Of a DNA stretch of 64,000 bases, positions 53,185 to 61,851 are shown in pieces. The position numbers were made by a program, and so were the translations under genes. The DNA comes from Stutzerimonas stutzeri. Lineage in GTDB: Bacteria > Pseudomonadota > Gammaproteobacteria > Pseudomonadales > Pseudomonadaceae. Where the stretch lies: positions 124,001 to 188,000 of the forward strand of contig DDVX01000015.1 in the NCBI GenBank assembly GCA_002345575.1, in the 5' to 3' direction. Within the stretch, counting starts at the first letter, position 1; each line of letters starts with the position of its first letter. Under the pieces are notes generated by a model. It ran no database searches. It saw nothing but the letters and a program-made list of their open reading frames with translations, and was not told the origin of the DNA.

Positions 53185-54516
53185 TCAATCTTCGCTGCGA
53201 ACCGCCAGTACGAAGCGCCCGCCACCATCCCCTACCGCACCTACTTTCAGCTGATACTCGCCGACTTCAAGGTACTGACTGATACGCGCATTGGTGCCGC
53301 CAGCACTGTCGTCATCCTGCAGCTCAACACCCCTTCCCGCCAGCTCAAGCAGAGCATCGAAGTCGGGCGACGTCAGGTCGATCACATACTCGCCCGCAGC
53401 TTTCACCAGCACTGTGGCCGCACTGGGCCGGCCAGCCGAAAGGCGCCCTTGGGCGAACTGGCCAGCTTCCAGTTGGGCCAGACTGCCCTGCTGTATGGGC
53501 TCCTGTGAGTAGCTCAGCTCAAACAAGCCCGCCTGGCCGTTCACGCTCTGTGCCCTGACCTGATAGCGGCCCGGTAGCAGAACCTGACTCAACCTGGCGT
53601 CATGATTGTCGCCACTGTCATCATCGGTCACGCTCAGCGAGTTGCCAGTCAATTCCAGCAACGAGTCGACGTCGGCGGAGCGCATCTCCAGTTGCACGAA
53701 TGTCGTCTGTTTGAGGTCCAGTTCGTAGTGCGCAGGCATCATGCTGGCTACGCCATTGATTGTTTGCCCCTCTTCCAGCCCACCGCTGTTACGCACCTGC
53801 ATACTGGCTGGCAACACCCGCTGGGTCAGGCCCAGGCTGAAGGTGCCGCGCGTAGCCACACCAACAGCAGCAGCCTGAATAACGTACTGACCAGGCTGGA
53901 GAAAGCCCTGGATCTGCGAATTCGTGCTTTCACCAAAGTCATCATTTTCCAGACGAATGCCACTACCCTGCAGCGACAGGCTCGTATCGAAGTCGGTCGA
54001 CTCCATGCTCAGGGTGTAGATGGCAGGCTCCAGTACCTCAACCTGGTATTCGTTGCCTGCACTTGCTAGTTGGCCGACAACGTTATCACCCGCAGCCAGC
54101 GCGCCACTGTTGCGCAGACTCTGGCGCTTCAAAGCCAGGCGAAATGGCCCGTAAGTCGACGCATCGTCACCGCTCACACTCAAGGTGTACGTGCCGTCGC
54201 TGCTTGGCGCCAGAACCAGCGCACCAACGCCAGGGCCGGAGATCAGCCGCCCCTGAGCATCGAACAGAGTCAGCAAGGTATCGATACTCTCCGATTGACG
54301 TACATCAACCGCCTCGCCACCGCGCAGACGCAGAGGGAAGCTCTGATAACGCGAACCGTTGTTGGCATTGACCTTACTCTGCGTGCTCAGCTCGCCCGTC
54401 AGGCTGGCTTGCTCACCCACTCCTGTTGCGGTTAGCGATGGGGTACCAGCGCACCCTGCCAGAGCCAAGCCGGATAGAAGAAGGACACGGGAAGAAAATG
54501 CGAAGGTAGATCTCAT
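53185..54516 (-). CDS. Lipoprotein with tandem PPC-like beta repeats
   Basis: A 443-residue protein. The signal peptide ends in a lipobox LALAGC (Cys at about 22). The rest is built of about four or five similar beta domains, each with Asp-rich turns: FDTSLSLQGSGIRLENDD, VDSLLELTGNSLSVTDDD and FDALLELAGRGVELQDDD. These resemble pre-peptidase C-terminal (PPC) domains, which aid export or bind ligands; no protease domain is present. The start ATG at 54516 follows AGGG. Function unknown. Confidence 0.82.
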   Translation of the reverse strand: MRSTFAFSSRVLLLSGLALAGCAGTPSLTATGVGEQASLTGELSTQSKVNANNGSRYQSFPLRLRGGEAVDVRQSESIDTLLTLFDAQGRLISGPGVGALVLAPSSDGTYTLSVSGDDASTYGPFRLALKRQSLRNSGALAAGDNVVGQLASAGNEYQVEVLEPAIYTLSMESTDFDTSLSLQGSGIRLENDDFGESTNSQIQGFLQPGQYVIQAAAVGVATRGTFSLGLTQRVLPASMQVRNSGGLEEGQTINGVASMMPAHYELDLKQTTFVQLEMRSADVDSLLELTGNSLSVTDDDSGDNHDARLSQVLLPGRYQVRAQSVNGQAGLFELSYSQEPIQQGSLAQLEAGQFAQGRLSAGRPSAATVLVKAAGEYVIDLTSPDFDALLELAGRGVELQDDDSAGGTNARISQYLEVGEYQLKVGAVGDGGGRFVLAVRSED

Positions 54517-54715
54517 GCTAAGCCCTAAAGAAGAAAAAGATTGCCCGCTTTTGGAGCGTCGAACTGTCCAGCAAAAGTCTCGTCCTGTAGTTGACTGAAA
54601 GTATTCCAACCGCTATGCCGCTCAGAGTGATGGCGGTAGCGATAGCCAGAATAAGGTTACGCACCCAAACTCACTACGGAGAGGTTAGCCATCACAAAGG
54701 CGCCAGAGCGGGTAC

Positions 54716-54746
54716 AAAAAAGCCGCTTTTTGGAGCGGCTTTTTTG
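54716..54746. terminator. Bidirectional terminator downstream of cysS
   Basis: AAAAAAGCCGCT and AGCGGCTTTTTT form a stem with T-runs on both strands, 14 bp past the cysS stop. Confidence 0.9.
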
Positions 54747-54759
54747 TCATCAGCAGGGT

Positions 54760-56145
54760 TTAGTCTGCCAAGCGCCAGGTTGTGCCACCCTTGCCATCCT
54801 CCAGCACCACACCCATCGCGGTGAGCTGGTCGCGAATACGGTCGGATTCGGCCCAGTTCTTCTCGCTGCGCGCTTGCAGGCGCGCAGCGATCAGGGCATC
54901 CACTTCGGCCACGTCGACCTTGCCGGCGGCGCCGACCTGCAGAAACGCCTCAGGCTCGAGTTGCAGCACGCCGAGTACAGATGCCAGCTCTTTCAGGCGC
55001 GCAGCCAACGCGGCAGCAGATTGCACATCCGCGTCCCGCAGGCGGTTGACCTCACGGATCATCTCGAACAGCACCGAACAGGCTTCCGGTGAGTTGAAGT
55101 CGTCGTCCATGGCCGCAGCAAAGCGCTCGACGAATGCTTCGCCGCCGGCCGGTGCCGCTTCAGGCAAGCCTTTCAGTCCGTTATAAAAACGCTCCAGGGC
55201 GCCCTTGGCTTCCTTGAGGCTGTCTTCGGAGTAGTTGATCGGGCTGCGGTAGTGGCTGGCCACCAGCAGGTAGCGCACTACTTCCGGGTGGTACTTCTCC
55301 AGCACTTCGCGGATGGTGAAAAAGTTGCCCAGGGATTTGGACATCTTCTCGCCGTCCACGCGCACCGCGCCGGCGTGCATCCAGGCATTAGCGTACGGCT
55401 TGCCGGTGGCCGCCTCGCTCTGCGCGATTTCGTTTTCATGGTGCGGGAACACCAGGTCCGGGCCACCGCCATGAATGTCGAAGGTTTCACCCAGGCAACA
55501 GGTGGACATCACCGAACACTCGATGTGCCAGCCGGGACGACCGGCGCCCCAGGGCGACTGCCAGCTCGGTTCGCCGGGCTTGACGCCCTTCCACAGCACG
55601 AAGTCCAGCGGGTCTTCCTTGGCCTCATCGACCTCGATGCGCGCCCCGATCTTCAGATCTTCGATCTTCTTGCGCGACAGCTTGCCGTAGCCGGCGAACT
55701 TGCCGACCCGGTAATACACGTCGCCATTACCCGGGGCGTAGGCGTAGCCCTTGTCGATCAAGGTCTGGATCATCGCGAACATGCCGTCGATGTGCTGCGT
55801 GGCACGCGGCTCGATGTCAGGGCGCAGCACGCTGAGGCGCGCCTCGTCCTCGTGCATGGCGGCAATCATGCGCTCGACCAGTGCCTCGAACGGCTCGCCG
55901 TTCTCCTGGGCGCGGCGGATGATCTTGTCGTCGATGTCGGTGATATTGCGCACATAGGTGACGTCGTAGCCGCGATGACGCAGCCAGCGCGTCACCACGT
56001 CGAACGCCACCATTACCCGCGCATGGCCGATGTGGCAGTAGTCATAGACGGTCATGCCGCACACGTACATGCGCACCTGGTTGGCGACCAAGGGCGCGAA
56101 AACGTCCTTGGTCTTGCTCAGGGTGTTGTAGATCGACAACGCCAT
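54760..56145 (-). CDS. cysS: Cysteinyl-tRNA synthetase
   Basis: A 461-residue class I synthetase. YVCGMTVYDYCHIGHARV has the zinc Cys and the HIGH motif; GEKMSKSLGNFF is KMSKS; GWHIECSVMS and FPHHENEIAQSEA complete the zinc site. It lies 3 bp after the glnS stop, so the two synthetase genes form an operon. ATGGCGTTG-type start at 56145. Confidence 0.98.
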   Translation of the reverse strand: MALSIYNTLSKTKDVFAPLVANQVRMYVCGMTVYDYCHIGHARVMVAFDVVTRWLRHRGYDVTYVRNITDIDDKIIRRAQENGEPFEALVERMIAAMHEDEARLSVLRPDIEPRATQHIDGMFAMIQTLIDKGYAYAPGNGDVYYRVGKFAGYGKLSRKKIEDLKIGARIEVDEAKEDPLDFVLWKGVKPGEPSWQSPWGAGRPGWHIECSVMSTCCLGETFDIHGGGPDLVFPHHENEIAQSEAATGKPYANAWMHAGAVRVDGEKMSKSLGNFFTIREVLEKYHPEVVRYLLVASHYRSPINYSEDSLKEAKGALERFYNGLKGLPEAAPAGGEAFVERFAAAMDDDFNSPEACSVLFEMIREVNRLRDADVQSAAALAARLKELASVLGVLQLEPEAFLQVGAAGKVDVAEVDALIAARLQARSEKNWAESDRIRDQLTAMGVVLEDGKGGTTWRLAD

Positions 56146-56148
56146 GGA

Positions 56149-57819
56149 TCAGGCTCCCCAGGAGTCGCGCAGCGTGACGGTACGGTTGAACACCAGCGCA
56201 CCCGGTGCCGAATCCTGACTGTCGACGCAGAAGTAACCTTCGCGCTCGAACTGGAAGCGCTCTTCGGCCTCTGCATTGGCCAACGAGGGCTCGGCGCGGC
56301 AGCCCTTGAGCACGATCAGGGAATTTGGATTGATGTCATCGAGGAAGCTACCACCACCCTCTTCGCTCTTTTCCGGGTTCGGCGAGCGGAACAGGCGATC
56401 GTACAGGCGCACTTCGCACTCGACGCTTTCGGCGGCCGGCACCCAGTGGATCACACCCTTGACCTTGCGACCTTCCGGGTTCTTGCCCAGGGTGTTTTCG
56501 TCGTAGGAGCAGCGCAGCTCGACGATGTTACCCTCGGCATCCTTGATCGCCTCGTCGGCGCGGATCACGTAGCTGCCGCGCAGGCGCACTTCGCCGCCAG
56601 GAATCAGCCGCTTGAAGCCCGCCGGCGGGACTTCTTCGAAGTCGCTGGCATCGATGTAGATTTCGCGGGAGAAAGGCAGCACGCGCACGCCCATGTCCTG
56701 CTTGGGATGTCGCGGCAGCTCGAGGTTTTCCACCTGCCCTTCTGGGTAGTTAGTGATCACCACCTTGAGCGGCTTGAGCACGCACATGGCGCGTCCGGCG
56801 TTGGCGTCCAGGTCTTCGCGAATGGCGAATTCAAGCATGCCTATATCCACCAGGCCGCCCGCACGGTTGACGCCGATCATGTCGCAGAAATTGCGGATCG
56901 AAGCCGGTGTGTAGCCACGGCGACGGAAGCCGGACAGCGTGGACATGCGCGGGTCATTCCAGCCGCTAACGTGCTGCTCGTCCACCAACTGCTTAAGCTT
57001 GCGCTTACTGGTGATGGTGTAGTTCAGGTTGAGGCGCGCGAACTCATACTGGCGCGGCTTGGCTGGTACCGGCAGATGCTCTAGGAACCATTCGTAAAGC
57101 GGGCGGTGATCCTCGAACTCCAGCGTACAGATCGAGTGGGTGATACCCTCGATGGCATCCGACTGACCGTGGGTAAAGTCGTAGCTCGGGTAGATGCACC
57201 ATTTGTCACCGGTCTGGTGATGATGGGCGTGACGAATGCGATAGAGGATCGGGTCGCGCAGGTTCATGTTCGGCGCGGCCATGTCGATCTTCGCCCGAAG
57301 CGCGCGTGCGCCATCGGGAAACTCGCCGGCTTTCATGCGCGCAAACAGGTCCAGGTTCTCTTCAACGCTGCGCTCGCGGAACGGGCTGTTCTTACCGGGC
57401 TCGGTCAGGCTTCCGCGATACTCGCGCGCCTCGTCCGACGACAGATCGCAGACATAAGCCTTACCTGTCTTGATCAGATGCACGGCCCAGTCATACAGCT
57501 GGTCGAAGTAATCGGACGCGTAATGTTCTTCGCCGGCCCACTGGAAACCCAGCCACTGCACATCGGCTTTGATCGCGTCGATGTATTCCTGGTCTTCCTT
57601 GGCCGGGTTGGTATCGTCAAAACGCAGATTGCAAACGCCGCCGAATTCTTGTGCCAGACCGAAGTTCAGGCAGATCGACTTGGCGTGGCCAATGTGCAGG
57701 TAACCGTTAGGCTCCGGCGGGAAGCGCGTAACGATGCTGGCGTGCTTACCGGAATCCAGGTCAGCCTGGACGATCGGGCGGAGAAAATTGGTTGCTGCGG
57801 TAGTCTCAGGCTTGCTCAT
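56149..57819 (-). CDS. glnS: Glutaminyl-tRNA synthetase
   Basis: A 556-residue class I synthetase of the GlnRS/GluRS eukaryotic-like branch. TRFPPEPNGYLHIGHAKSI contains HIGH; TITSKRKLKQLVDE takes the place of KMSKS; YPSYDFTHGQSDAIEGITHS is typical. The C-terminal anticodon-binding barrels are complete (ending NRTVTLRDSWGA). Promoter in the 290-bp gap before ppiB. Confidence 0.98.
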   Translation of the reverse strand: MSKPETTAATNFLRPIVQADLDSGKHASIVTRFPPEPNGYLHIGHAKSICLNFGLAQEFGGVCNLRFDDTNPAKEDQEYIDAIKADVQWLGFQWAGEEHYASDYFDQLYDWAVHLIKTGKAYVCDLSSDEAREYRGSLTEPGKNSPFRERSVEENLDLFARMKAGEFPDGARALRAKIDMAAPNMNLRDPILYRIRHAHHHQTGDKWCIYPSYDFTHGQSDAIEGITHSICTLEFEDHRPLYEWFLEHLPVPAKPRQYEFARLNLNYTITSKRKLKQLVDEQHVSGWNDPRMSTLSGFRRRGYTPASIRNFCDMIGVNRAGGLVDIGMLEFAIREDLDANAGRAMCVLKPLKVVITNYPEGQVENLELPRHPKQDMGVRVLPFSREIYIDASDFEEVPPAGFKRLIPGGEVRLRGSYVIRADEAIKDAEGNIVELRCSYDENTLGKNPEGRKVKGVIHWVPAAESVECEVRLYDRLFRSPNPEKSEEGGGSFLDDINPNSLIVLKGCRAEPSLANAEAEERFQFEREGYFCVDSQDSAPGALVFNRTVTLRDSWGA

Positions 57820-58112
57820 GGTGTCCTTAGCGATCTGCGAGTATGCGGCTCAGAGAGGTTTACAAAAGTAGCGAGCGACGATCAAGCAATGCGAGATCAG
57901 CCAAACATAGCGTTGTGTACGAGCAGTACATGAGCATTCTGAGGCTGATTTCAGCGCAGCATGGTCGAGCGCAGTACTTTGCACGGCCTCTCTCAGGGTA
58001 GGCCGGTCAAACCAAAGGGCTTATCATAGCGGACCCGTCAATCCCCTGACAGAGCCAGGCACCCGCCCTCTTCAGCTAACGACATCCTCTTTTCGATACA
58101 AGGAAGCCTGCA
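57820..58112. other. Divergent intergenic region of glnS and ppiB
   Basis: It must contain both promoters. No gene, strong hairpin or known RNA element is apparent. Confidence 0.4.
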
Positions 58113-58607
58113 ATGATCCTGCTCCATACCAATCATGGCGTCATCACCGTCAAGCTGTTCGAAGACAAGGCTCCCGAGACCACGGCCAACTTCAAGGAAT
58201 ATGTCAGCAGCGGTCACTACGACGGCACTATTTTTCACCGCGTGATCGGTAACTTTATGATCCAAGGCGGCGGCTTTGAGCCCGGCATGAAGCAGAAAAC
58301 CGTCCGCGCCTCAATCAAGAACGAAGCCAACAACGGGCTTTCCAACAAGAACGGCACTTTGGCCATGGCACGTACCATGGAGCCACACTCGGCCTCTGCG
58401 CAGTTTTTCATCAACGTCAAGGACAACGATTTTCTCGACCACACCGCGCCAACCGTTCAGGGCTGGGGCTACGCCGTGTTCGGTGAAGTGGTCGATGGCA
58501 TGGATGTGGTCGAAAAGATCAAGTCTGTTTCCACCACAATGAAGGCGGGTCACCAAGACGTTCCGGTTGACGACGTGATCATCGAAAAGGCCGAAATCGT
58601 CGAGTAA
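58113..58607 (+). CDS. ppiB: Peptidyl-prolyl cis-trans isomerase B (cyclophilin)
   Basis: A 164-residue cytoplasmic cyclophilin without signal peptide. FHRVIGNFMIQGGGF, GTLAMARTMEPHSASAQFFI and GWGYAVFGEVVDGMDVV contain the active-site Arg, Phe, Met, Gln and Phe. AAGGAAG precedes the ATG. lpxH starts 6 bp past its stop, so the two genes are cotranscribed. Confidence 0.97.
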   Translation: MILLHTNHGVITVKLFEDKAPETTANFKEYVSSGHYDGTIFHRVIGNFMIQGGGFEPGMKQKTVRASIKNEANNGLSNKNGTLAMARTMEPHSASAQFFINVKDNDFLDHTAPTVQGWGYAVFGEVVDGMDVVEKIKSVSTTMKAGHQDVPVDDVIIEKAEIVE

Positions 58608-58613
58608 GCCTCG

Positions 58614-59336
58614 TTGATTCTGCTGATTTCAGATCTGCACCTCGAAGAGCAACGCCCGGATATCAGCCGGGCGTTTCTTCGTTTCCTCGAGACTCGCGCT
58701 GCGCAGGCCGAGGCGCTCTATATTCTTGGCGACTTCTTCGAGGTCTGGGTCGGCGACGATGGCATGACGCCCTTCCAGCACGAAATCGCCAGCGCGCTGC
58801 GCACCTTGAGCAAAAGTGGCACACGCATCTACCTGATGCACGGTAACCGTGACTTCATGATTGGCCAGGCATTCTGCAAGGAAGCCGGCTGCACGCTGCT
58901 GTCCGACCCACATATCGCCATGTTTGGCGGTGAGCGGGTACTGCTGATGCACGGCGACAGTCTGTGTACCCAGGACGAAGGCTATATGCGCATGCGTCGC
59001 CTGCTGCGCAACCCGATAAGCTTGTTCATTCTGCACAGCCTGTCTCTCGCTAGACGACAAAAGATCGCGTCGAAACTGCGTTCGACCAGCAAGAAAGAAA
59101 CTCGGATGAAGGCCAGTGACATTGTTGACGTGACCCCTGAAGAGGTAGTCAGAGCGATGCGCAAGCACAAGGTCCGCACTTTGATCCACGGTCACACGCA
59201 TCGCCCGGCAACCCATCCGCTGCAAATCGACGGTCAAGCCGCGCAGCGTATCGTCTTGGGTGATTGGGATCAGCAGGGCTGGGCGCTGCAGATTGACGCT
59301 TCCGGCTTTCAGCAGGCACCGTTCGAGCTCGCCTGA
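58614..59336 (+). CDS. lpxH: UDP-2,3-diacylglucosamine diphosphatase
   Basis: A 240-residue calcineurin-like phosphoesterase of lipid A synthesis that makes lipid X and UMP at the inner membrane. Metal ligands: ISDLHLEE, GDFFEVWVGDD, HGNRDFMIG, LMHGDSLC and LIHGHTHRP. It starts at a TTG (58614), as no ATG or GTG gives the conserved N-terminus LLISDLHL. Its stop abuts the miaE stop with no gap (TGATCA). Confidence 0.96.
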   Translation: MILLISDLHLEEQRPDISRAFLRFLETRAAQAEALYILGDFFEVWVGDDGMTPFQHEIASALRTLSKSGTRIYLMHGNRDFMIGQAFCKEAGCTLLSDPHIAMFGGERVLLMHGDSLCTQDEGYMRMRRLLRNPISLFILHSLSLARRQKIASKLRSTSKKETRMKASDIVDVTPEEVVRAMRKHKVRTLIHGHTHRPATHPLQIDGQAAQRIVLGDWDQQGWALQIDASGFQQAPFELA

Positions 59337-59942
59337 TCAAGCCGCCAGGGGCACGCCGCTGTGGAAGCGGAACTCTGTATCAGGACCCTCGATCAACTCG
59401 CGCTCACGCTCTCGCACCCGGATGATTGTCGCATCGATATCGGCGGCATCACCGTATAGATAGGCGAGCTTCAGGTAGTCCTGAAAATGCCTCGCCTCAG
59501 ACTTGAGCAAGCCGTGATAGAACTTGCCGAGCTCCTCATCCAGATGCGGAACCAGCATGGCGAAACGCTCGCAGGAGCGCGCTTCGATAAAAGCGCCTGT
59601 TACCAGCGTATCGGTGAGTCGGTAAGGCTCATGGTTGCGAACCAGCTCGCGCAAGCCAGCTGCATAACGCGATGAGCCTACATTGCGCAGCTCGATGCCA
59701 CGCTTGCGAATGATCGACAGCACCTGCTCGAAATGCCGCAACTCTTCTCGCGCCAGTCGCGACATCTTGTTTTGCAGGTCGGGTTTGTCGACATAGCGGA
59801 ACATTAACTGAAAGGCGGCACCCGCAGCCTTCTTCTCGCAGTTACCGTGATCGATGAGCATCACATCTTGATTTTGCAAAGCAACATCTACCCAGGCCGC
59901 TGGTGTTGCGCAGCCTAGAAATTCATTCAGTTCAGAAAGCAT
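59337..59942 (-). CDS. miaE: tRNA-(ms2io6A)-hydroxylase
   Basis: A 201-residue di-iron monooxygenase that hydroxylates the isopentenyl group of ms2i6A37 in tRNAs. The ligands lie in NCEKKAAGAAFQLM, LAREELRHFEQV, FIEARSCERFAM and SEARHFQDYL, the usual E...ExxH...E...ExxH pattern. Convergent with lpxH with no intergenic base. Confidence 0.95.
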   Translation of the reverse strand: MLSELNEFLGCATPAAWVDVALQNQDVMLIDHGNCEKKAAGAAFQLMFRYVDKPDLQNKMSRLAREELRHFEQVLSIIRKRGIELRNVGSSRYAAGLRELVRNHEPYRLTDTLVTGAFIEARSCERFAMLVPHLDEELGKFYHGLLKSEARHFQDYLKLAYLYGDAADIDATIIRVRERERELIEGPDTEFRFHSGVPLAA

Positions 59943-60079
59943 GACGAGCGTCTTGATAATGTCGATGGGACCAGTATACGAGGCATCCTGTGCACGACCA
60001 ACGCTGATTGATCTGCATCACCGATCAACGCCTGCAGCTTGTTATAGTGCCGTGACATGAACAGGAAACGGAGCCGATC

Positions 60080-60943
60080 ATGCAAGCCATTCGCTGTGTT
60101 CTCGTAGTAATTGACCCCAAACTGCCAGAAAATCTCGCATTGAAACGCGCCTGCTTGATCGCTAGCGTCAGTCAGTCGCGGTTGCACCTGCTCATCTGTG
60201 ATGGCAAGCAAGATCACAGCGAATACCTAAATCGCCTACGCGAGGAGCTCGAAACCCAGGGCCACACAGCCAGCACCGGGCAGGCGTGGCGCGATAACAT
60301 CTATCAGACCATTATCAGCGTGCAGCAAGCCGAGGGCTGTGGTCTGGTGATCAAGCAACATGTTCCTGATAGCCCGCTCAAACGCGCGCTGCTGACTCCG
60401 GATGACTGGAAACTGCTGCGTTACTGCCCCTGCCCAGTGCTTATGGTCAAGACCGATACCCCGTGGACCGGCGGCAACGTACTGGCTGCTGTGGATGTCG
60501 GCAACGCCGATATCGAGCATCGAACCCTGCATGCCAGCATCGTCAATTATGGCTACGAAATCGCTTCTCTGGCCGCCGGCAGCCTGCACGTCATCAGCGC
60601 TCATCCTTCAGCCATGCTCTCTGCAGCAGACCCGGCGTTTCAACTGAAGGAGACCATCCAAGCGCGCTATCGCGATGCCTGCAAGCAGTTCCAGTCAGAC
60701 TTTGATATTCCCGAGAGCCAACTTCATATCAAGGAAGGCCCGGCTGACGCGCTGATTCCGCATGTCTGTAAGCAACTGCAGGCCGTGGTAACCATCATCG
60801 GCACAGTCGCCCGTACCGGCCTCTCCGGTGCATTGATGGGCAATACTGCCGAAGTGGTGCTGGACGCGCTGGAAAGCGATGTGCTCGTGTTAAAGCCTGA
60901 CGATATCATTGAGCATCTGGAGGGGCTGGTAGCCCAGCGATAA
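60080..60943 (+). CDS. Universal stress protein, tandem Usp domains
   Basis: A 287-residue protein with two Usp domains (about 1-140 and 150-280). The second has the ATP-binding-like GTVARTGLSGALMGNTAE and VLDALESDVLVLKP; the first has PCPVLMVK. The architecture is that of UspE. CGGAG precedes the ATG at 60080. It stands alone. Confidence 0.92.
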   Translation: MQAIRCVLVVIDPKLPENLALKRACLIASVSQSRLHLLICDGKQDHSEYLNRLREELETQGHTASTGQAWRDNIYQTIISVQQAEGCGLVIKQHVPDSPLKRALLTPDDWKLLRYCPCPVLMVKTDTPWTGGNVLAAVDVGNADIEHRTLHASIVNYGYEIASLAAGSLHVISAHPSAMLSAADPAFQLKETIQARYRDACKQFQSDFDIPESQLHIKEGPADALIPHVCKQLQAVVTIIGTVARTGLSGALMGNTAEVVLDALESDVLVLKPDDIIEHLEGLVAQR

Positions 60944-60991
60944 TCTCAAGAGCATGCCCAGACCGGGATGCGCTCGCATCCCGGTAATCAA

Positions 60992-61459
60992 TCAGCGCAG
61001 CCCCTCGACAATGAAGCCTGGAACGATATAGCGCTCGTAGTGGGCCTGTGAGAGCAAAAAGAACTCTTGATCGATCGCGTCGCGCAAATCGGCCAATGAC
61101 CAGTTTCGAAACTCCGGTAGCAACACGACGCCATAAGCCTCGAGCTGCTGGATAAACCGTGCACCGCGAGCGATCAACTGATAGGCCCAGGCATAGGGCG
61201 ACTGCCCTTCAACAAAACGGATCTGTCGATTCAACAGCTGCTCTCGCAGCAGGCCTGCATCAAAAACCTGCACTTTCGCGGTCATTACCTGCGCCAGCAG
61301 CTGCTCCAGGCGCACCCACACAGCGCGCTTTTCTTCGTCGTTATAAGCGTTCCACCCCACGATCTCATGACTGAAGCGCTTGCAACCGCGACAGACAAGA
61401 TCGCCGTATATGGTCGAGCAACGACCAACACAGGGTGTTTTGATGTGCTGATTTGACAT
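60992..61459 (-). CDS. DUF1289 protein
   Basis: A 155-residue protein whose N-terminus carries the DUF1289 Cys motif (TPCVGRCSTIYGDLVCRGC, followed by FSHEIVGWNAY), probably a metal site. The C-terminal 90 residues are helical and unassigned. The ATG at 61459 matches the family start (MSNQHIKTPC). Function unknown. It is divergent from acnB. Confidence 0.88.
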   Translation of the reverse strand: MSNQHIKTPCVGRCSTIYGDLVCRGCKRFSHEIVGWNAYNDEEKRAVWVRLEQLLAQVMTAKVQVFDAGLLREQLLNRQIRFVEGQSPYAWAYQLIARGARFIQQLEAYGVVLLPEFRNWSLADLRDAIDQEFFLLSQAHYERYIVPGFIVEGLR

Positions 61460-61683
61460 GACGAGCTGGAATTGCCGGACAGCCATGCATCTTAGACTTT
61501 TGTCCTAGCTGGGTCACGATTGAATCACCCGGGATGGCCCAAGGCCGCGCCAGACGTGGCCTAGGAGTACTTTCAGCACATTCGGAATACGGCTGAAACC
61601 CTCCGTCTCCGCAGCCCCTCACTTAACTTTTCGGCCCCGTTCCAGTAGTATTGGCCCGCCGTTTTCGGCGCCACGATCCGTAC
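61460..61683. other. Upstream part of the acnB promoter region
   Basis: A partly symmetric TTAGACTTTTGTCCTAG (61492-61508) could be a regulator site. No gene is seen. The nested repeats start right after this part. Confidence 0.4.
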
Positions 61684-61800
61684 GAAGCTGTTTTCAAAGC
61701 GTCACGAGCACAGTTGAACCGGCCATTTTGCTGGATGCGCAGATCCCTCTAACCAGCGCATCCAGCACTTCAAGCCACGTAAAACTTTGAAAACAGCTTC
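61684..61800. repeat. Nested inverted repeats in the acnB leader
   Basis: Outer arms GAAGCTGTTTTCAAAG (61684-61699) and CTTTGAAAACAGCTTC (61785-61800) are perfect 16-bp inverses. Inner arms GCTGGATGCGC (61730-61740) and GCGCATCCAGC (61756-61766) are perfect 11-bp inverses. Together they fold as a long double stem ending 51 bp before the acnB start. Confidence 0.85.
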
Positions 61801-61851
61801 CGGATGCGCGTCCCGAAACTCCCAAGGGACCAATGATGAGGGTAATAAACT

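Noticed and set aside
55252..57084. 610-codon plus-strand open frame opposite cysS-glnS
   Set aside because: It is antisense to two unmistakable synthetase genes, crosses their border and has no domain-like sequence; a shadow of high-GC codon usage.
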